A DNA stretch of 63,992 nucleotides, taken from positions 1 through 63,992 of the forward strand of contig NZ_AULF01000030.1 in NCBI RefSeq assembly GCF_000425145.1. Reading direction: 5' to 3'. Made by a program: the position numbers and the translations under genes. Of the stretch, positions 53,528-62,290 are shown one piece after another (the first letter of the stretch is position 1; every line of letters begins with the position of its first letter). This stretch comes from Pedobacter glucosidilyticus DSM 23534 (GTDB lineage: Bacteria; Bacteroidota; Bacteroidia; Sphingobacteriales; Sphingobacteriaceae). The notes below the pieces were generated by a model. The model saw nothing but the letters and a program-made list of their open reading frames with translations. It searched no databases and was not told the origin of the DNA.

Positions 53528-54640
53528 TTAGCTATTATCTTCTAAATCCTTCTTCACTCTCCGTTCTATCAAAATTTTCTTTTTGCCTATTTCGGCATTG
53601 TTTAAAGTATCCAAAGTATTATCGGTTACAATAATTTCGTGGTCTTTTTCCTTTTCGCTGTTGTGTATGGCTACGCTTTCTATATTTTGTAGGGCAACAT
53701 CGTAAGGACCTTTATCAGACATTAATTTCACAAAAACAGGCAAACATTCTAGCAAGATGAATAAAAAAGAGATAAAAGATATGGCCAAATAAGTATCCAC
53801 ATCTCTGCTACCGTCGGGATTAAAAGAAAGCTGCCCAAGCGCATAATTTCTATCTGCAAAGCCCGCAACATTAGCCAAACTATCCAGTTGTTTTTCGTTA
53901 AAAAGTAAAGTGCTATTTAAGCCCTCCATTTCTTTACGCCGGTTGATAATATCGTCTATACGCTGTATATCATTTCTTACTTGTATCAAACGAGCTTCTT
54001 TTTGGTCTATTACAGCTTGTTTTTGCTTTGCGTAAGTACCAAATCCTGTTACACCACTGGTTTGATTGGTTTTATCGCCAAAAACCTCTTGATTCAAAAT
54101 ATATCTAGAACGATTGATATCTTTCTCTAAAGAATCTTTCTCTGATTTTAGCTCTTCAAACTTCGCAAGCTCAATACTATATTTATCAGAGAAGGCTCTG
54201 TTTAAAGTATCAATTTTAGAGCGTTGCCCATTTAAATAACTGGTTTTAAGTTTTTGTCTAATTTCTTTATCAAAAATTTTTAGCTCCAAAGGTCTAGATA
54301 TCACAATACCAATCATGATAGCTAGTAATATTCTGGGTAAAGCCTGTAAAATTTGTTGGTTAGCGTCTCCTGTTTTTTTGATACTAGCTACTATGTAGCG
54401 GTCCATATTAAAAATAGCTAAGCCCCAAATTATACCAAATAACATCGCAAATAAAACAGCGGCACTACTCCCAGAAAAAACAAAATACATGGCGTAACCG
54501 CCAGATAAACAAGCAAATAAGGCGGTAAAGAATATGGTTGCACCAATACCAACGTATTTATTATGTTCTGTAGGATATTTTTTAAGTGTTTCTATGTGTG
54601 CGCCAGAGCAAAACCAAAAGAAATCGGTTATTTTTTTCAT
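53528..54640 (-). CDS. DUF4407 membrane protein
   Basis: The 370-residue protein has three hydrophobic helices in its first 120 residues (IGATIFFTALFACLSGG, GSSAAVLFAMLFGIIWG, LPRILLAIMIGIVIS), a charged coiled coil of about 150 residues (about 125-265), and another helix at about 282-300 (AISFISFLFILLECLPV). This is the layout of DUF4407, whose function is unknown. It is transcribed toward aspS and appears to be a single gene. Confidence 0.83.
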   Translation of the reverse strand: MKKITDFFWFCSGAHIETLKKYPTEHNKYVGIGATIFFTALFACLSGGYAMYFVFSGSSAAVLFAMLFGIIWGLAIFNMDRYIVASIKKTGDANQQILQALPRILLAIMIGIVISRPLELKIFDKEIRQKLKTSYLNGQRSKIDTLNRAFSDKYSIELAKFEELKSEKDSLEKDINRSRYILNQEVFGDKTNQTSGVTGFGTYAKQKQAVIDQKEARLIQVRNDIQRIDDIINRRKEMEGLNSTLLFNEKQLDSLANVAGFADRNYALGQLSFNPDGSRDVDTYLAISFISFLFILLECLPVFVKLMSDKGPYDVALQNIESVAIHNSEKEKDHEIIVTDNTLDTLNNAEIGKKKILIERRVKKDLEDNS

Positions 54641-54803
54641 CTTATAATTATCAATAAATCGTTTTCTCTAATAGCAAAATTTATGCTCAAAATAAACAAG
54701 CTATAAACGCTTATAAGACATGTTTAGGTATAAGCATGTTACAACATAAAAGTTTATAAAGGGTAAACTTTTATTATTAAGTTTTAAAACCTGCTATTTT
54801 TAC

Positions 54804-54811
54804 TATTTTTG
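54804..54811 (+). promoter_or_regulatory. Bacteroidota -7 element upstream of the rhodanese gene
   Basis: TATTTTTG fits TAnnTTTG and ends 21 bases before the ATG at 54833. Confidence 0.4.
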
Positions 54812-54832
54812 ATAAGCATAAAGTATTTTATT

Positions 54833-55147
54833 ATGAACGAAATAACCGTAGCAGAGCTAAAAAAATGGAGAGATGAAGGTAAAGAATTTCAATTAATTGA
54901 TGTTCGCGAACCTTTTGAATATGAAATGTCTAATATCGAGGGAGAAAATATTCCGCTGGCCAGCGTTGTGTTAGAGGCCGATAAAATATCAAAAGACATT
55001 CCTGTAGTTATGCAATGCCGTAGTGGTGCCAGAAGCGCTGCTGCTTTAAACCAATTGCAAAACCTAGGTTATACCAATCTTTACAATTTAAAAGGTGGTA
55101 TTTTAGCTTGGGCTGCAGAAATTGAACCTGGCATGAAAGTATATTAA
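54833..55147 (+). CDS. Rhodanese-like domain protein (sulfurtransferase)
   Basis: The 104-residue protein is a single rhodanese domain: FQLIDVREPFEYEMSNI near residue 20 and the active-site loop VMQCRSGARSA with Cys62, which would carry a persulfide. The ATG at 54833 is chosen over an upstream TTG, which would only add a poor leader. Single-domain rhodaneses serve sulfur relay or detoxification. It is followed by a two-helix membrane protein after two bases, likely one operon. Confidence 0.92.
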   Translation: MNEITVAELKKWRDEGKEFQLIDVREPFEYEMSNIEGENIPLASVVLEADKISKDIPVVMQCRSGARSAAALNQLQNLGYTNLYNLKGGILAWAAEIEPGMKVY

Positions 55148-55149
55148 TC

Positions 55150-55380
55150 ATGTTTAAAAAGGTATTATTTAACGTTATTTTAAACTTAATCATTATTTGC
55201 TCTGCTATTGGAGCTGTAATGGCTTTTAAGGCCGGTAATTATTTCTTGCCCATACTTCTATTAGCAGCATTTGGCTTAAGCTTATACTATAAAATTAAGT
55301 TGATGAAACAGGTACGGGAAGAAATGAAACTAAAGGCAGAAGAAAAGCTTAAAAATAAAAACCCTAAAAAGCGCTCTTAA
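55150..55380 (+). CDS. Small two-helix membrane protein (possibly DUF6358)
   Basis: The 76-residue protein has two hydrophobic helices (about 7-26 and 30-46) and a Lys/Glu-rich cytoplasmic tail ending KNPKKRS. It starts two bases after the rhodanese stop, so it is co-translated. It may correspond to DUF6358, seen in Sphingobacteriales, but I am not certain. The terminator overlaps its last codons. Confidence 0.6.
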   Translation: MFKKVLFNVILNLIIICSAIGAVMAFKAGNYFLPILLLAAFGLSLYYKIKLMKQVREEMKLKAEEKLKNKNPKKRS

Positions 55381-55391
55381 GGCGCTTTTTT
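55366..55391 (+). terminator. Terminator overlapping the end of the small membrane protein gene
   Basis: AAAAAGCGC (55366-55374) pairs with GCGCTTTTT (55382-55390); the stem includes the last codons of the gene and the loop the stop. Confidence 0.8.
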
Positions 55392-55456
55392 CATAACAAA
55401 TCTTTTTGCTAAATAAGAGAACCAATTTTAAGGCGTTTTTGTAATTTGGTATAAAT

Positions 55457-56653
55457 ATGAATCCTTACGAAAGAAAACGTCGCTGGAAATATCTCCTACT
55501 TTTTTTCGCAATAGTTATTGCTGTTTCTTCGCTTTGGTATACTGATTTTTTGGTGCAAAATATTGCAAAATCAGAACGTACCCGGGCCGAGCTTTGGGCG
55601 CAAAGTCTTAAGCGGATGTTTGAAACCGATAACGATGAGATGATGAACTTCCTTTTCACCATAAGGGATAGCTTACCTGTACCCGCAATTGTTACTAACG
55701 AGAAAGATTCTATCATTACCTACCAAGGCTTAGACACTGTTAAAACGTATTTTCAGATAGAAAGTAATAAAAAATACGACCCAAAGTATTTTCTAAAAGA
55801 GCTACGGGAAATGAAAAATCAGCACAACCCTATCCCAGTAGAGTTTTATGGGAAAAAGAATCTCATTTACTATAAGGATAGCGATTTGCTAAGTCAGCTT
55901 AAAGTTTTCCCTTATATCCAACTCAGTTTAATTGCAGTTTTTCTGATGCTGGCATACTTTGCCTTTAATTCGGCAAGAAAATCAGAACAAAACCAGGTTT
56001 GGGTTGGTTTAGCAAAAGAAACAGCGCATCAGTTAGGCACACCCATATCTTCTTTAATGGCTTGGGTAGAGCTTTTAAAAGAAAGGTTTAAAGCCGATGA
56101 TTCTTTGATACTAGAAATGGAAAATGATGTTAGAAGACTAGAGGTTGTGGCCGATAGATTTTCTAAAATCGGCTCTAAGCCTATCTTAAGTAGTCATTCT
56201 GTTTATGAAGTTGTTAAAGATTTTGTTGATTATTTTAAAGTTAGGGTATCAGATAAAATTACTTTTGAGGTAAACGGAGACGAGCAGTTAGAAGCTCTTA
56301 TCAATGTACCTTTGTTTGATTGGGTGATAGAAAACATCCTGAAAAACGCAGTAAATGCTATTGATGGGAAGGGTATCATCAGCATCACTATCAAAGAAAA
56401 TATTGTTAAAGAACAAATTATTATAGACATCACAGACACAGGTAAAGGTATCCCACGCTCGAAGTTTGATACCGTTTTTCAGCCAGGTTTTACAACTAGA
56501 AAGAGAGGCTGGGGCTTAGGTTTATCATTAACCAAAAGAATGATAGAAAACTACCACGGCGGGCAGGTTTTTGTAAAAGAATCTGAACTGGGTAAAGGCA
56601 CTACCTTTAGAATTATACTTAAAAGCAGCATAAATTATGTACCAACCATTTAG
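55457..56653 (+). CDS. Membrane sensor histidine kinase
   Basis: The 398-residue kinase has a membrane helix at about 12-30, a periplasmic loop of about 115 residues, and a second helix at about 148-168. The HisKA domain carries the phosphoacceptor His191 in KETAHQLGTPISSL, the variant with AHQLGTP usual for this group. An ATPase domain (about 275-390) has VIENILKNAVNAID, DTGKGIPRS and GWGLGLSLTKRMI. No response regulator is next to it, so the partner is elsewhere. Its last 17 bases overlap the DinB gene. Confidence 0.9.
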   Translation: MNPYERKRRWKYLLLFFAIVIAVSSLWYTDFLVQNIAKSERTRAELWAQSLKRMFETDNDEMMNFLFTIRDSLPVPAIVTNEKDSIITYQGLDTVKTYFQIESNKKYDPKYFLKELREMKNQHNPIPVEFYGKKNLIYYKDSDLLSQLKVFPYIQLSLIAVFLMLAYFAFNSARKSEQNQVWVGLAKETAHQLGTPISSLMAWVELLKERFKADDSLILEMENDVRRLEVVADRFSKIGSKPILSSHSVYEVVKDFVDYFKVRVSDKITFEVNGDEQLEALINVPLFDWVIENILKNAVNAIDGKGIISITIKENIVKEQIIIDITDTGKGIPRSKFDTVFQPGFTTRKRGWGLGLSLTKRMIENYHGGQVFVKESELGKGTTFRIILKSSINYVPTI

Positions 56654-57149
56654 TAACGAATACGCTCCATATTACGAAGGATACATCAAATTAGTATCTG
56701 GCCAAAATATCCTTAGAAAACTAAAAAACCAATTGAATGAGGTTGATGATTTCTTGGCAGAAATACCAGCAGAAAAACATGACTACGCTTACGCTGATGG
56801 TAAATGGACCGTTAAAGAAGTTGTTGCCCATTTAATAGATACAGAAAGGGTGATGGCTTACCGAGCTATGCGTTTCTCAAGAAATGATTTTACCCCACTA
56901 CCGGGTTTTGATCAGGATTTATACATGCAAAATGTTGATGTAAGCAAACGTTCTTTTAGTGATTTGGTAGATGAATTATTGCTTATGAGACAGGCTAACC
57001 TCTATTTTTTCAAATCATTAACAGAAGAAGATTACAAGAAAAAAGGCGTAGCAAGTGAAAGAGAAGTAAGTGTTGGTGCTTTATTATTTATTATGGCAGG
57101 CCATATAGAACATCATTTTAGAGTATTAAAAGAAAAGTATTTAAAATGA
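56637..57149 (+). CDS. DinB-family putative metalloenzyme
   Basis: This 170-residue four-helix-bundle protein has three spaced histidines: DGKWTVKEVVAHLIDTE (residues about 58-74) and the terminal AGHIEHHFRVLKE, matching the DinB/YfiT metal site. Relatives are thiol-S-transferases (for example bacillithiol) or of unknown function. It overlaps the kinase gene upstream by 17 bases and the thioesterase gene downstream by four. Confidence 0.85.
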   Translation: MYQPFSNEYAPYYEGYIKLVSGQNILRKLKNQLNEVDDFLAEIPAEKHDYAYADGKWTVKEVVAHLIDTERVMAYRAMRFSRNDFTPLPGFDQDLYMQNVDVSKRSFSDLVDELLLMRQANLYFFKSLTEEDYKKKGVASEREVSVGALLFIMAGHIEHHFRVLKEKYLK

Positions 57150-57571
57150 TTTGGTTTAAAAGTTACACTCCAGAAGAATTAAACAGCAGGCCAAAAAATC
57201 ATATTGGTGCTTTGCTAGGGATTAGTTTTACCCATATTGGTGATAATTTTTTAGAAGCTACCATGCCGGTTGATGAACGTACCCACCAGCCGGTAGGTAT
57301 TTTACATGGAGGTGCTTCGGTGGTGCTTGCAGAAACTTTGGGAAGTGTAGCTAGTAACTTGGTTTTAAATCCCGAAGAAAAAATGGGTGTAGGTTTAGAA
57401 GTAAATGCTAATCATTTACGTCCTGTTAAATCTGGATACGTAAAAGGTGTTTGTACGCCAATACACATTGGCGCAAAAACACATATTTGGGATATTAAAA
57501 TTTACGATGAAAGAGGTAAAATGAGCTGCATCAGCAGGCTAACGGTAGCTGTAGTTCCGGCTGTTAAATAG
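57146..57571 (+). CDS. PaaI-family hotdog-fold thioesterase
   Basis: The 141-residue protein has the PaaI/YdiI motif HQPVGILHGGASVVLAETLGS (about 47-66, separated at the turn), with the catalytic His-Gly-Gly and Glu. It hydrolyses acyl-CoA or aryl-CoA thioesters; YdiI-like members act in menaquinone synthesis, but no men genes are near. It overlaps the DinB gene by four bases and ends directly against the convergent DUF6249 gene. Confidence 0.9.
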   Translation: MIWFKSYTPEELNSRPKNHIGALLGISFTHIGDNFLEATMPVDERTHQPVGILHGGASVVLAETLGSVASNLVLNPEEKMGVGLEVNANHLRPVKSGYVKGVCTPIHIGAKTHIWDIKIYDERGKMSCISRLTVAVVPAVK

Positions 57572-57937
57572 CTAAAGCTTTTGCTGCTTCTCTTTTTTCT
57601 CTATCGTATAAGAAATAAATAGACCCAAACCACCAAAAAGCGTAATTAAGGAGAAATAAATAGCCTCGTTTTTGGTATTTCCCCACTCGTTAACATTATG
57701 TGCAAAAACGGTATTATCTAAAACAAAAGCTAAAAATAAACCTAAACCAGCGCCCATTAACAATAAAGCTATTTTAAGATAATAATTAGATTTTGATTCT
57801 GGCTTTTCTGGTATCGGGTTTAACCCTCTCTCTATTAAAGCCATTCTTTCTTTATTGGTTAAATATCGCCAACCAAAAATTACGGCAAAGCTTCCTATAA
57901 ATATGGTAAGCGGAATTAAGATGTCTGCATTGTTCAT
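57572..57937 (-). CDS. Small membrane protein (DUF6249-like)
   Basis: The 121-residue protein has three hydrophobic helices (about 6-24, 54-72 and 92-110) and a conserved-looking cytoplasmic loop NKERMALIERGLNPIPEKPE after the first. I associate this with DUF6249, common in Bacteroidota, of unknown function. It faces the ECF sigma operon at 58113. Confidence 0.68.
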   Translation of the reverse strand: MNNADILIPLTIFIGSFAVIFGWRYLTNKERMALIERGLNPIPEKPESKSNYYLKIALLLMGAGLGLFLAFVLDNTVFAHNVNEWGNTKNEAIYFSLITLFGGLGLFISYTIEKKEKQQKL

Positions 57938-58112
57938 AATCTTGTATTTTAATGTTTAATAATCTTGTTAAATCTTATTGTTGGAAGCTAAGACTACATC
58001 GTTTTTAAACAGGTTACACCAAAAGTATAATTTTTGTGCTATCTATTTCCTTTAAAGATATTTTGAGTTAGCTGTAACCTAAAGCTTATATAGCTTGTCT
58101 TAACATCAACAC

Positions 58113-58691
58113 ATGCAACAAGAACTAACAGACATAGCTATTATAGATGCAGTATTGGCTGGAGACCAACAAGCCTATGCGCTTTTAGTTAAACGCTACC
58201 AACGTTATGTTTTTACCTTGGCTTTACGTTTTACAAAAAGCAGAGAAGATGCCGAGGAAGTAGCTCAAGATTGCTTTGTGAAAGCTTTTAAATATTTATC
58301 CGGATACGAGAGAAAAGGAAAATTTACAACATGGCTTTATCGTATAGTTTATACTACTGCTATGACTTATTTAAGAAAGAAGCAGGTTGATGTTCTTTCT
58401 ATTGATGATGAAAATCATCAAAACGTTTTAGATAGCCATCAAGCAAGTACGGATTTAAATACAGAGCGGAAATCCAGAGATTATTATTTAAATTTAGCTA
58501 TAGAAAGTTTGTTACCTGATGATGCCAGTATCATTACCTTATTTTACAAAGGCGAGCAATCTTTAGAAGAAATAGCTCAGATAATGGGAATTGAAGCCAA
58601 TACAGCTAAAGTTAAATTACATCGGGCTAGAGGCCGATTAAAAATTAAACTAGAACAACTTTTAAAAAGTGAAGCGGAGGATTTAATATGA
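58113..58691 (+). CDS. RNA polymerase ECF-type sigma factor (SigW/RpoE-like)
   Basis: The 192-residue sigma factor has region 2 (about 22-90; SREDAEEVAQDCFVKAFKYL and FTTWLYRIVYTTAMTYLRKK) and region 4 (about 130-182; SLEEIAQIMGIEANTAKVKLHRARGRL, divided at the turn). It belongs to the RpoE-like group rather than the FecI-like group of the 1-16 kb sigma genes. Its stop overlaps the start of the next gene, probably its anti-sigma factor. Confidence 0.93.
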   Translation: MQQELTDIAIIDAVLAGDQQAYALLVKRYQRYVFTLALRFTKSREDAEEVAQDCFVKAFKYLSGYERKGKFTTWLYRIVYTTAMTYLRKKQVDVLSIDDENHQNVLDSHQASTDLNTERKSRDYYLNLAIESLLPDDASIITLFYKGEQSLEEIAQIMGIEANTAKVKLHRARGRLKIKLEQLLKSEAEDLI

Positions 58692-59173
58692 AAAGTGCAG
58701 AAGAAAAAATTTGGAATTATATAGATGGTTTATGCAGTAAAGAGGAGGCTCTAGAAATAGAGCGATTACTGCGAGAAGATATTTCTTTTCAAAACCTATA
58801 TCAAGAAATTTTAAGTTTTGATAAACATCTTAAATCAACAGATTTAGAAGAGCCTTCTATGGGTTTCAGCTTTGCGGTGATGGATAAAATAAGGTTACAA
58901 GCGCAACCACTATCTCTTAAAGCACAAGTTGATAAAAGAATAATCTACGGTATAGCGGCATCTTTTATACTGATACTGAGCGTTATTATGGCTGTAGCAA
59001 TTGCGCAAACAAATTGGTCTGCTTCAAGCGGTTCTTTTAATATGAATTACGATGTTTTTAAAATTGGTGAAGGTTTTTCTAGAACTGCTATTCAAGCTTT
59101 CTTGTTTTTTGATATCATCATCATGCTTTTAACAGCAGATTACTTCTTCAGAAAAAAATCTAAATTAATTTAA
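58688..59173 (+). CDS. Probable membrane-bound anti-sigma factor
   Basis: This 161-residue protein has a cytoplasmic N-terminal half (KIWNYIDGLCSKEEALEIERLL, a typical anti-sigma helix pair with one Cys and no zinc His-Cys motif) and two hydrophobic helices (about 85-106 and 135-153). ATGA overlap with the sigma gene implies a fixed stoichiometry. There is no recognisable periplasmic sensor. Function by context and layout. Confidence 0.75.
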   Translation: MKSAEEKIWNYIDGLCSKEEALEIERLLREDISFQNLYQEILSFDKHLKSTDLEEPSMGFSFAVMDKIRLQAQPLSLKAQVDKRIIYGIAASFILILSVIMAVAIAQTNWSASSGSFNMNYDVFKIGEGFSRTAIQAFLFFDIIIMLLTADYFFRKKSKLI

Positions 59174-59566
59174 AAACCTATCTTTTAATTCCTGAGTAGG
59201 AAGCATACAATGGTTTTCTTTCCCAAACCATTTATAACGGTTTTTAGCGATGATATCGTAAACAAAATCTCTTATAAATTTAGGGATGATGATGAAGATA
59301 TAAGCGGCTTTCCAAAAACCATTTAATTGCGATGCTATTTTTAAAGCGGCTGTAGATTTGGTAAAAACATCCTTTTCTGTGAGTAGTATTACCGAGCTTA
59401 GTTCCTCTACAGAAATAACTTTTGTTAAAAGTTCTTGTTTGGCAAAGTCTGATTGTAATGCAGCAAATCTAAATTTTGCATATTTATCATGCTTTATGAT
59501 AAACTGTACAAAACCATTGCAAAGGTTACAAACGCCATCAAAAAAAATTACAGGTTTATCAGTCAT
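59165..59566 (-). CDS. DCC-family thiol-disulfide oxidoreductase-like protein (DUF393)
   Basis: The 133-residue protein has the DxxCxxC signature VIFFDGVCNLCNG (Asp10, Cys13, Cys16) of DUF393, with ALQSDFAKQELL further on. It is a predicted redox protein of unknown substrate. Its end overlaps the convergent anti-sigma gene by nine bases. Confidence 0.9.
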   Translation of the reverse strand: MTDKPVIFFDGVCNLCNGFVQFIIKHDKYAKFRFAALQSDFAKQELLTKVISVEELSSVILLTEKDVFTKSTAALKIASQLNGFWKAAYIFIIIPKFIRDFVYDIIAKNRYKWFGKENHCMLPTQELKDRFLN

Positions 59567-59607
59567 ATCAAAATCTAAAACAACAAACCTGTAGAGATTC
59601 TCTCTGA

Positions 59608-60267
59608 TTAAGAAAGCGTTGCTAAAACGGTAACACCGCCTTTAACCTTATCTCCAAGGTTTACATTAACTTGGGTTCCAACAGGTAAAAAAACATCAAC
59701 CCTAGAACCAAATTTTATAAAGCCAAACTCTTTGCCTTGTTCTACTTGATCGCCTTCTTTTACGTACCAAACAATTCTGCGAGCCAAAGCACCAGCTATT
59801 TGTCTAAATAACACCGGTATGCCATTACTGTTTTCAACAACAACCGTAGTGCGTTCGTTATCTGTAGAAGATTTAGGATCCCAAGCAACCAAATATTTTC
59901 CTGGGTGATATTTAAAGAATTTTACGATACCGCTTATTGGGCTTCTGTTTACATGTACATTAATGGGCGACATAAAAACAGATATCTGAAGTCTTTTATC
60001 TTTAAAATATTCGTTTTCTTGTGCTTCTTCTATCACAACAACTTTACCATCTGCTGGGCAAATAATTTGGTTTTCTCCTAAAGTTAAGTTCACCACTGGA
60101 TTTCTAAAGAACTGTAAAACAGTTATAAATAAAAGTAAAGAAACTAGGTACCACAACCATACAAACCAGGTAACATGTGGCAGGTAATAATTGATGAGGG
60201 CATTAGTAACAAAAACAAACAGAACGGTTAATGCAATAGAGGTATATCCTTCTTTGTGGATGGTCAT
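59608..60267 (-). CDS. psd: Phosphatidylserine decarboxylase proenzyme
   Basis: The 219-residue enzyme converts phosphatidylserine to phosphatidylethanolamine. It has two N-terminal helices, then the decarboxylase core (about 75-215) with the VNVHVNRSPISG segment and a Gly-Ser self-cleavage site in KFGSRVDVFLP that makes the pyruvoyl prosthetic group. It is the short form found in Bacteroidota and archaea. cdsA follows upstream in the transcript at 25 bases distance, so two phospholipid steps are co-expressed. pssA is not seen. Confidence 0.94.
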   Translation of the reverse strand: MTIHKEGYTSIALTVLFVFVTNALINYYLPHVTWFVWLWYLVSLLLFITVLQFFRNPVVNLTLGENQIICPADGKVVVIEEAQENEYFKDKRLQISVFMSPINVHVNRSPISGIVKFFKYHPGKYLVAWDPKSSTDNERTTVVVENSNGIPVLFRQIAGALARRIVWYVKEGDQVEQGKEFGFIKFGSRVDVFLPVGTQVNVNLGDKVKGGVTVLATLS

Positions 60268-60291
60268 TTTTTTAAATTTTTACCAAAACTA

Positions 60292-61095
60292 CTAATAAGT
60301 AATCAAATATATGTAAACGAAAACAACAGGTGCCGAAAGTAGTAAACCGTCAAAGCGGTCTAACAAACCGCCGTGGCCAGGTAATATTTTTCCAGAATCT
60401 TTAATTTCTATACTTCTTTTGAACATAGATTCAACCAAATCGCCCATGGTACCAAAGCAAGAGATAAGTGTTGCCATGGTTATCCAATTTAAAAGACTGT
60501 ATGAAGTAAAATATTGAGCTAGTATATAAGCAACGGCTATACTTGTGGCAACGCCACCAAAAAAGCCTTCCCAAGATTTCTTTGGTGAATGTCTTTCAAA
60601 AAGACGCTTTTTACCAAACTTAACTCCAAAAATATAAGCGCCAGTATCATTAGCCCAAAGCATCAGAAAAAAGCCCAAAGCTAGTTTATAATTATAAGAT
60701 CCAGAAATAAAGGCAATACTATGGAAAAATATAAAAGGTACTATGGTATAAAACAAGCCTAGAAAAGTATAAGCTATATTACTAAATGGTATTTTAGACT
60801 TTTTATAAAGTTCTCTCACAAAAATCCCAAAAAACAAAGGAATGTTTATCAATAACCATTTGGTCTCAAACTGAATGAAATATCTACCCGCAACTGATGC
60901 GAAGATGATTAATGCAGCTATATAACCAATAGATCTGTGTGGTCTAATTCCTGTGGTTTTAACCAAAGCAAAAAACTCCATCAAACAAATTAAGCTTAAA
61001 AATATATAAAACCCTGTAAAAACATAAGGCCCTAAAAATATGGAGCATAGCATGATAAGGATAAAAATAACTCCAGTTATAGCTCTGGTCTTCAT
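60292..61095 (-). CDS. cdsA: Phosphatidate cytidylyltransferase
   Basis: The 267-residue integral membrane enzyme makes CDP-diacylglycerol, the precursor of bacterial phospholipids. About seven helices are visible. The signature S-PKKSWEGFFGG and GDLVESMFKR...KDSGKILPGHGGLLDR(F)D block at about 180-245 is complete. It lies between the DUF2007 gene and psd on one strand. Confidence 0.96.
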   Translation of the reverse strand: MKTRAITGVIFILIMLCSIFLGPYVFTGFYIFLSLICLMEFFALVKTTGIRPHRSIGYIAALIIFASVAGRYFIQFETKWLLINIPLFFGIFVRELYKKSKIPFSNIAYTFLGLFYTIVPFIFFHSIAFISGSYNYKLALGFFLMLWANDTGAYIFGVKFGKKRLFERHSPKKSWEGFFGGVATSIAVAYILAQYFTSYSLLNWITMATLISCFGTMGDLVESMFKRSIEIKDSGKILPGHGGLLDRFDGLLLSAPVVFVYIYLITY

Positions 61096-61113
61096 AATAA
61101 TTAGGGTATTAAA

Positions 61114-61317
61114 TTAAAGGTCGTTTTGGATAATAATTTCTAAAGCTTTATCAAAATCAGATTGATGAATGTAAACCTCAACCTCGCCAAATTTGTAGGC
61201 TGTATCTTGTTTATTCATCAAAACAGCTTCTATCTCATGGTCAATTAGTACTTGCCTCACTATTTCAGATTTCATGAACTGATGTGAAGTATAAATTTTT
61301 ACCCAAGTACTATTCAT
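61114..61317 (-). CDS. DUF2007 putative signal-transducing protein
   Basis: The 67-residue protein is a small alpha/beta domain (KIYTSHQFMKSEIVRQVLIDHEI split at the turn, then EVEVYIHQSDFDKALEII) matching DUF2007, similar to PII-like ferredoxin folds. Its role is unknown. It overlaps the upstream CPBP protease gene by eight bases and precedes cdsA by 18, so the four genes form an operon. Confidence 0.85.
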   Translation of the reverse strand: MNSTWVKIYTSHQFMKSEIVRQVLIDHEIEAVLMNKQDTAYKFGEVEVYIHQSDFDKALEIIIQNDL

Positions 61318-62239
61318 AAATATCTATTTGGCTATTCTTTTTAAAGTTCTGATAAAACTTAAGCAACAAAACTAAGGTAATTATTGCACTTAATAAATAT
61401 CCCCATATTTGAAAGGTGTCTGTTTTCTCAATTTCATCAATACTTTTGCCTTGTAATTGTAGTATATAAGCCATAGTTACAGCTAAACCGTTATTAAGAA
61501 AATGTCCCCAAATGGCAAACCATAAGCTCCCGCTCCACCATAAAAAGTAGCCAAATAATGCACCTAAAAACATCCTAGGGAAAAAACCAAAGAATTGTAC
61601 ATGTATAGTACTAAATATAATGGCGCTTATCCAAATGGCAACATGTGGGTTATAAAACCATTTGTAAAATATGTTCTGTAAAGCTCCTCTAAATAAAAGC
61701 TCTTCACCTATGGCGGGTATAATAGCTATCATCAATAGGTTAAGTAAATAATCGCTAAAGCTTTTCATCACCAAAAGCTGTTTGGTTAAAACGGCGGCTT
61801 GTTGTTCTTTTTCTCGCATCCATTGTTCTAAGCCTTTTAAAAAATCTGGTAAAACCATTTTTTGGTTGGCGGCGTTAATAAGCTCAAGAAAAGGTAAGCC
61901 TAAAACCATAATGGCTGTAACTATAATAAGTAATTGGGGCGTTTTAAGCGGATTATAAAAGTGATAATAAGATTTTAGAGGTTGTTTTGTGGCTAAAGCA
62001 AAAGTTAATGGGCCGGCAATAAAAATACCCAAAGAGCTAGAAATTTGTATGGTTCTGATGAAATTGATATCCATATTGCTTTCATCGCCAGTTAAAAGTA
62101 TAGAGCAATTATTACCAGTGAGGCTGTAAATAAGAACACCAATAACGGTAAACACTAGTCCACCTGCAATCACATAAAGCAACAAATAAATTAATTGTAG
62201 AGCTGGGTGTTGATGTGTTGACTTTTGCATGTCTCTCAT
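61310..62239 (-). CDS. CPBP-family intramembrane metalloprotease (CAAX-like)
   Basis: The 309-residue protein has about seven hydrophobic helices and the three CPBP motifs: GEELLFRG (Glu179, Glu180), the HVQFFG His213, and HFLNNG with His246 and Asn250. Family members are glutamic-type intramembrane endopeptidases or maturation factors. It heads the operon with DUF2007, cdsA and psd. A second ATG at 62230 could be the start. Confidence 0.9.
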   Translation of the reverse strand: MRDMQKSTHQHPALQLIYLLLYVIAGGLVFTVIGVLIYSLTGNNCSILLTGDESNMDINFIRTIQISSSLGIFIAGPLTFALATKQPLKSYYHFYNPLKTPQLLIIVTAIMVLGLPFLELINAANQKMVLPDFLKGLEQWMREKEQQAAVLTKQLLVMKSFSDYLLNLLMIAIIPAIGEELLFRGALQNIFYKWFYNPHVAIWISAIIFSTIHVQFFGFFPRMFLGALFGYFLWWSGSLWFAIWGHFLNNGLAVTMAYILQLQGKSIDEIEKTDTFQIWGYLLSAIITLVLLLKFYQNFKKNSQIDIYE

Positions 62240-62255
62240 AATTAAGGATATTTAG

Positions 62256-62263
62256 TAAATTTG
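62256..62263 (+). promoter_or_regulatory. Bacteroidota -7 element upstream of dusB
   Basis: TAAATTTG fits TAnnTTTG and lies 27 bases before the dusB ATG in the divergent CPBP/dusB gap. Confidence 0.4.
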
Positions 62264-62290
62264 CGATTAATTTAATGATTTGATTTTTAA

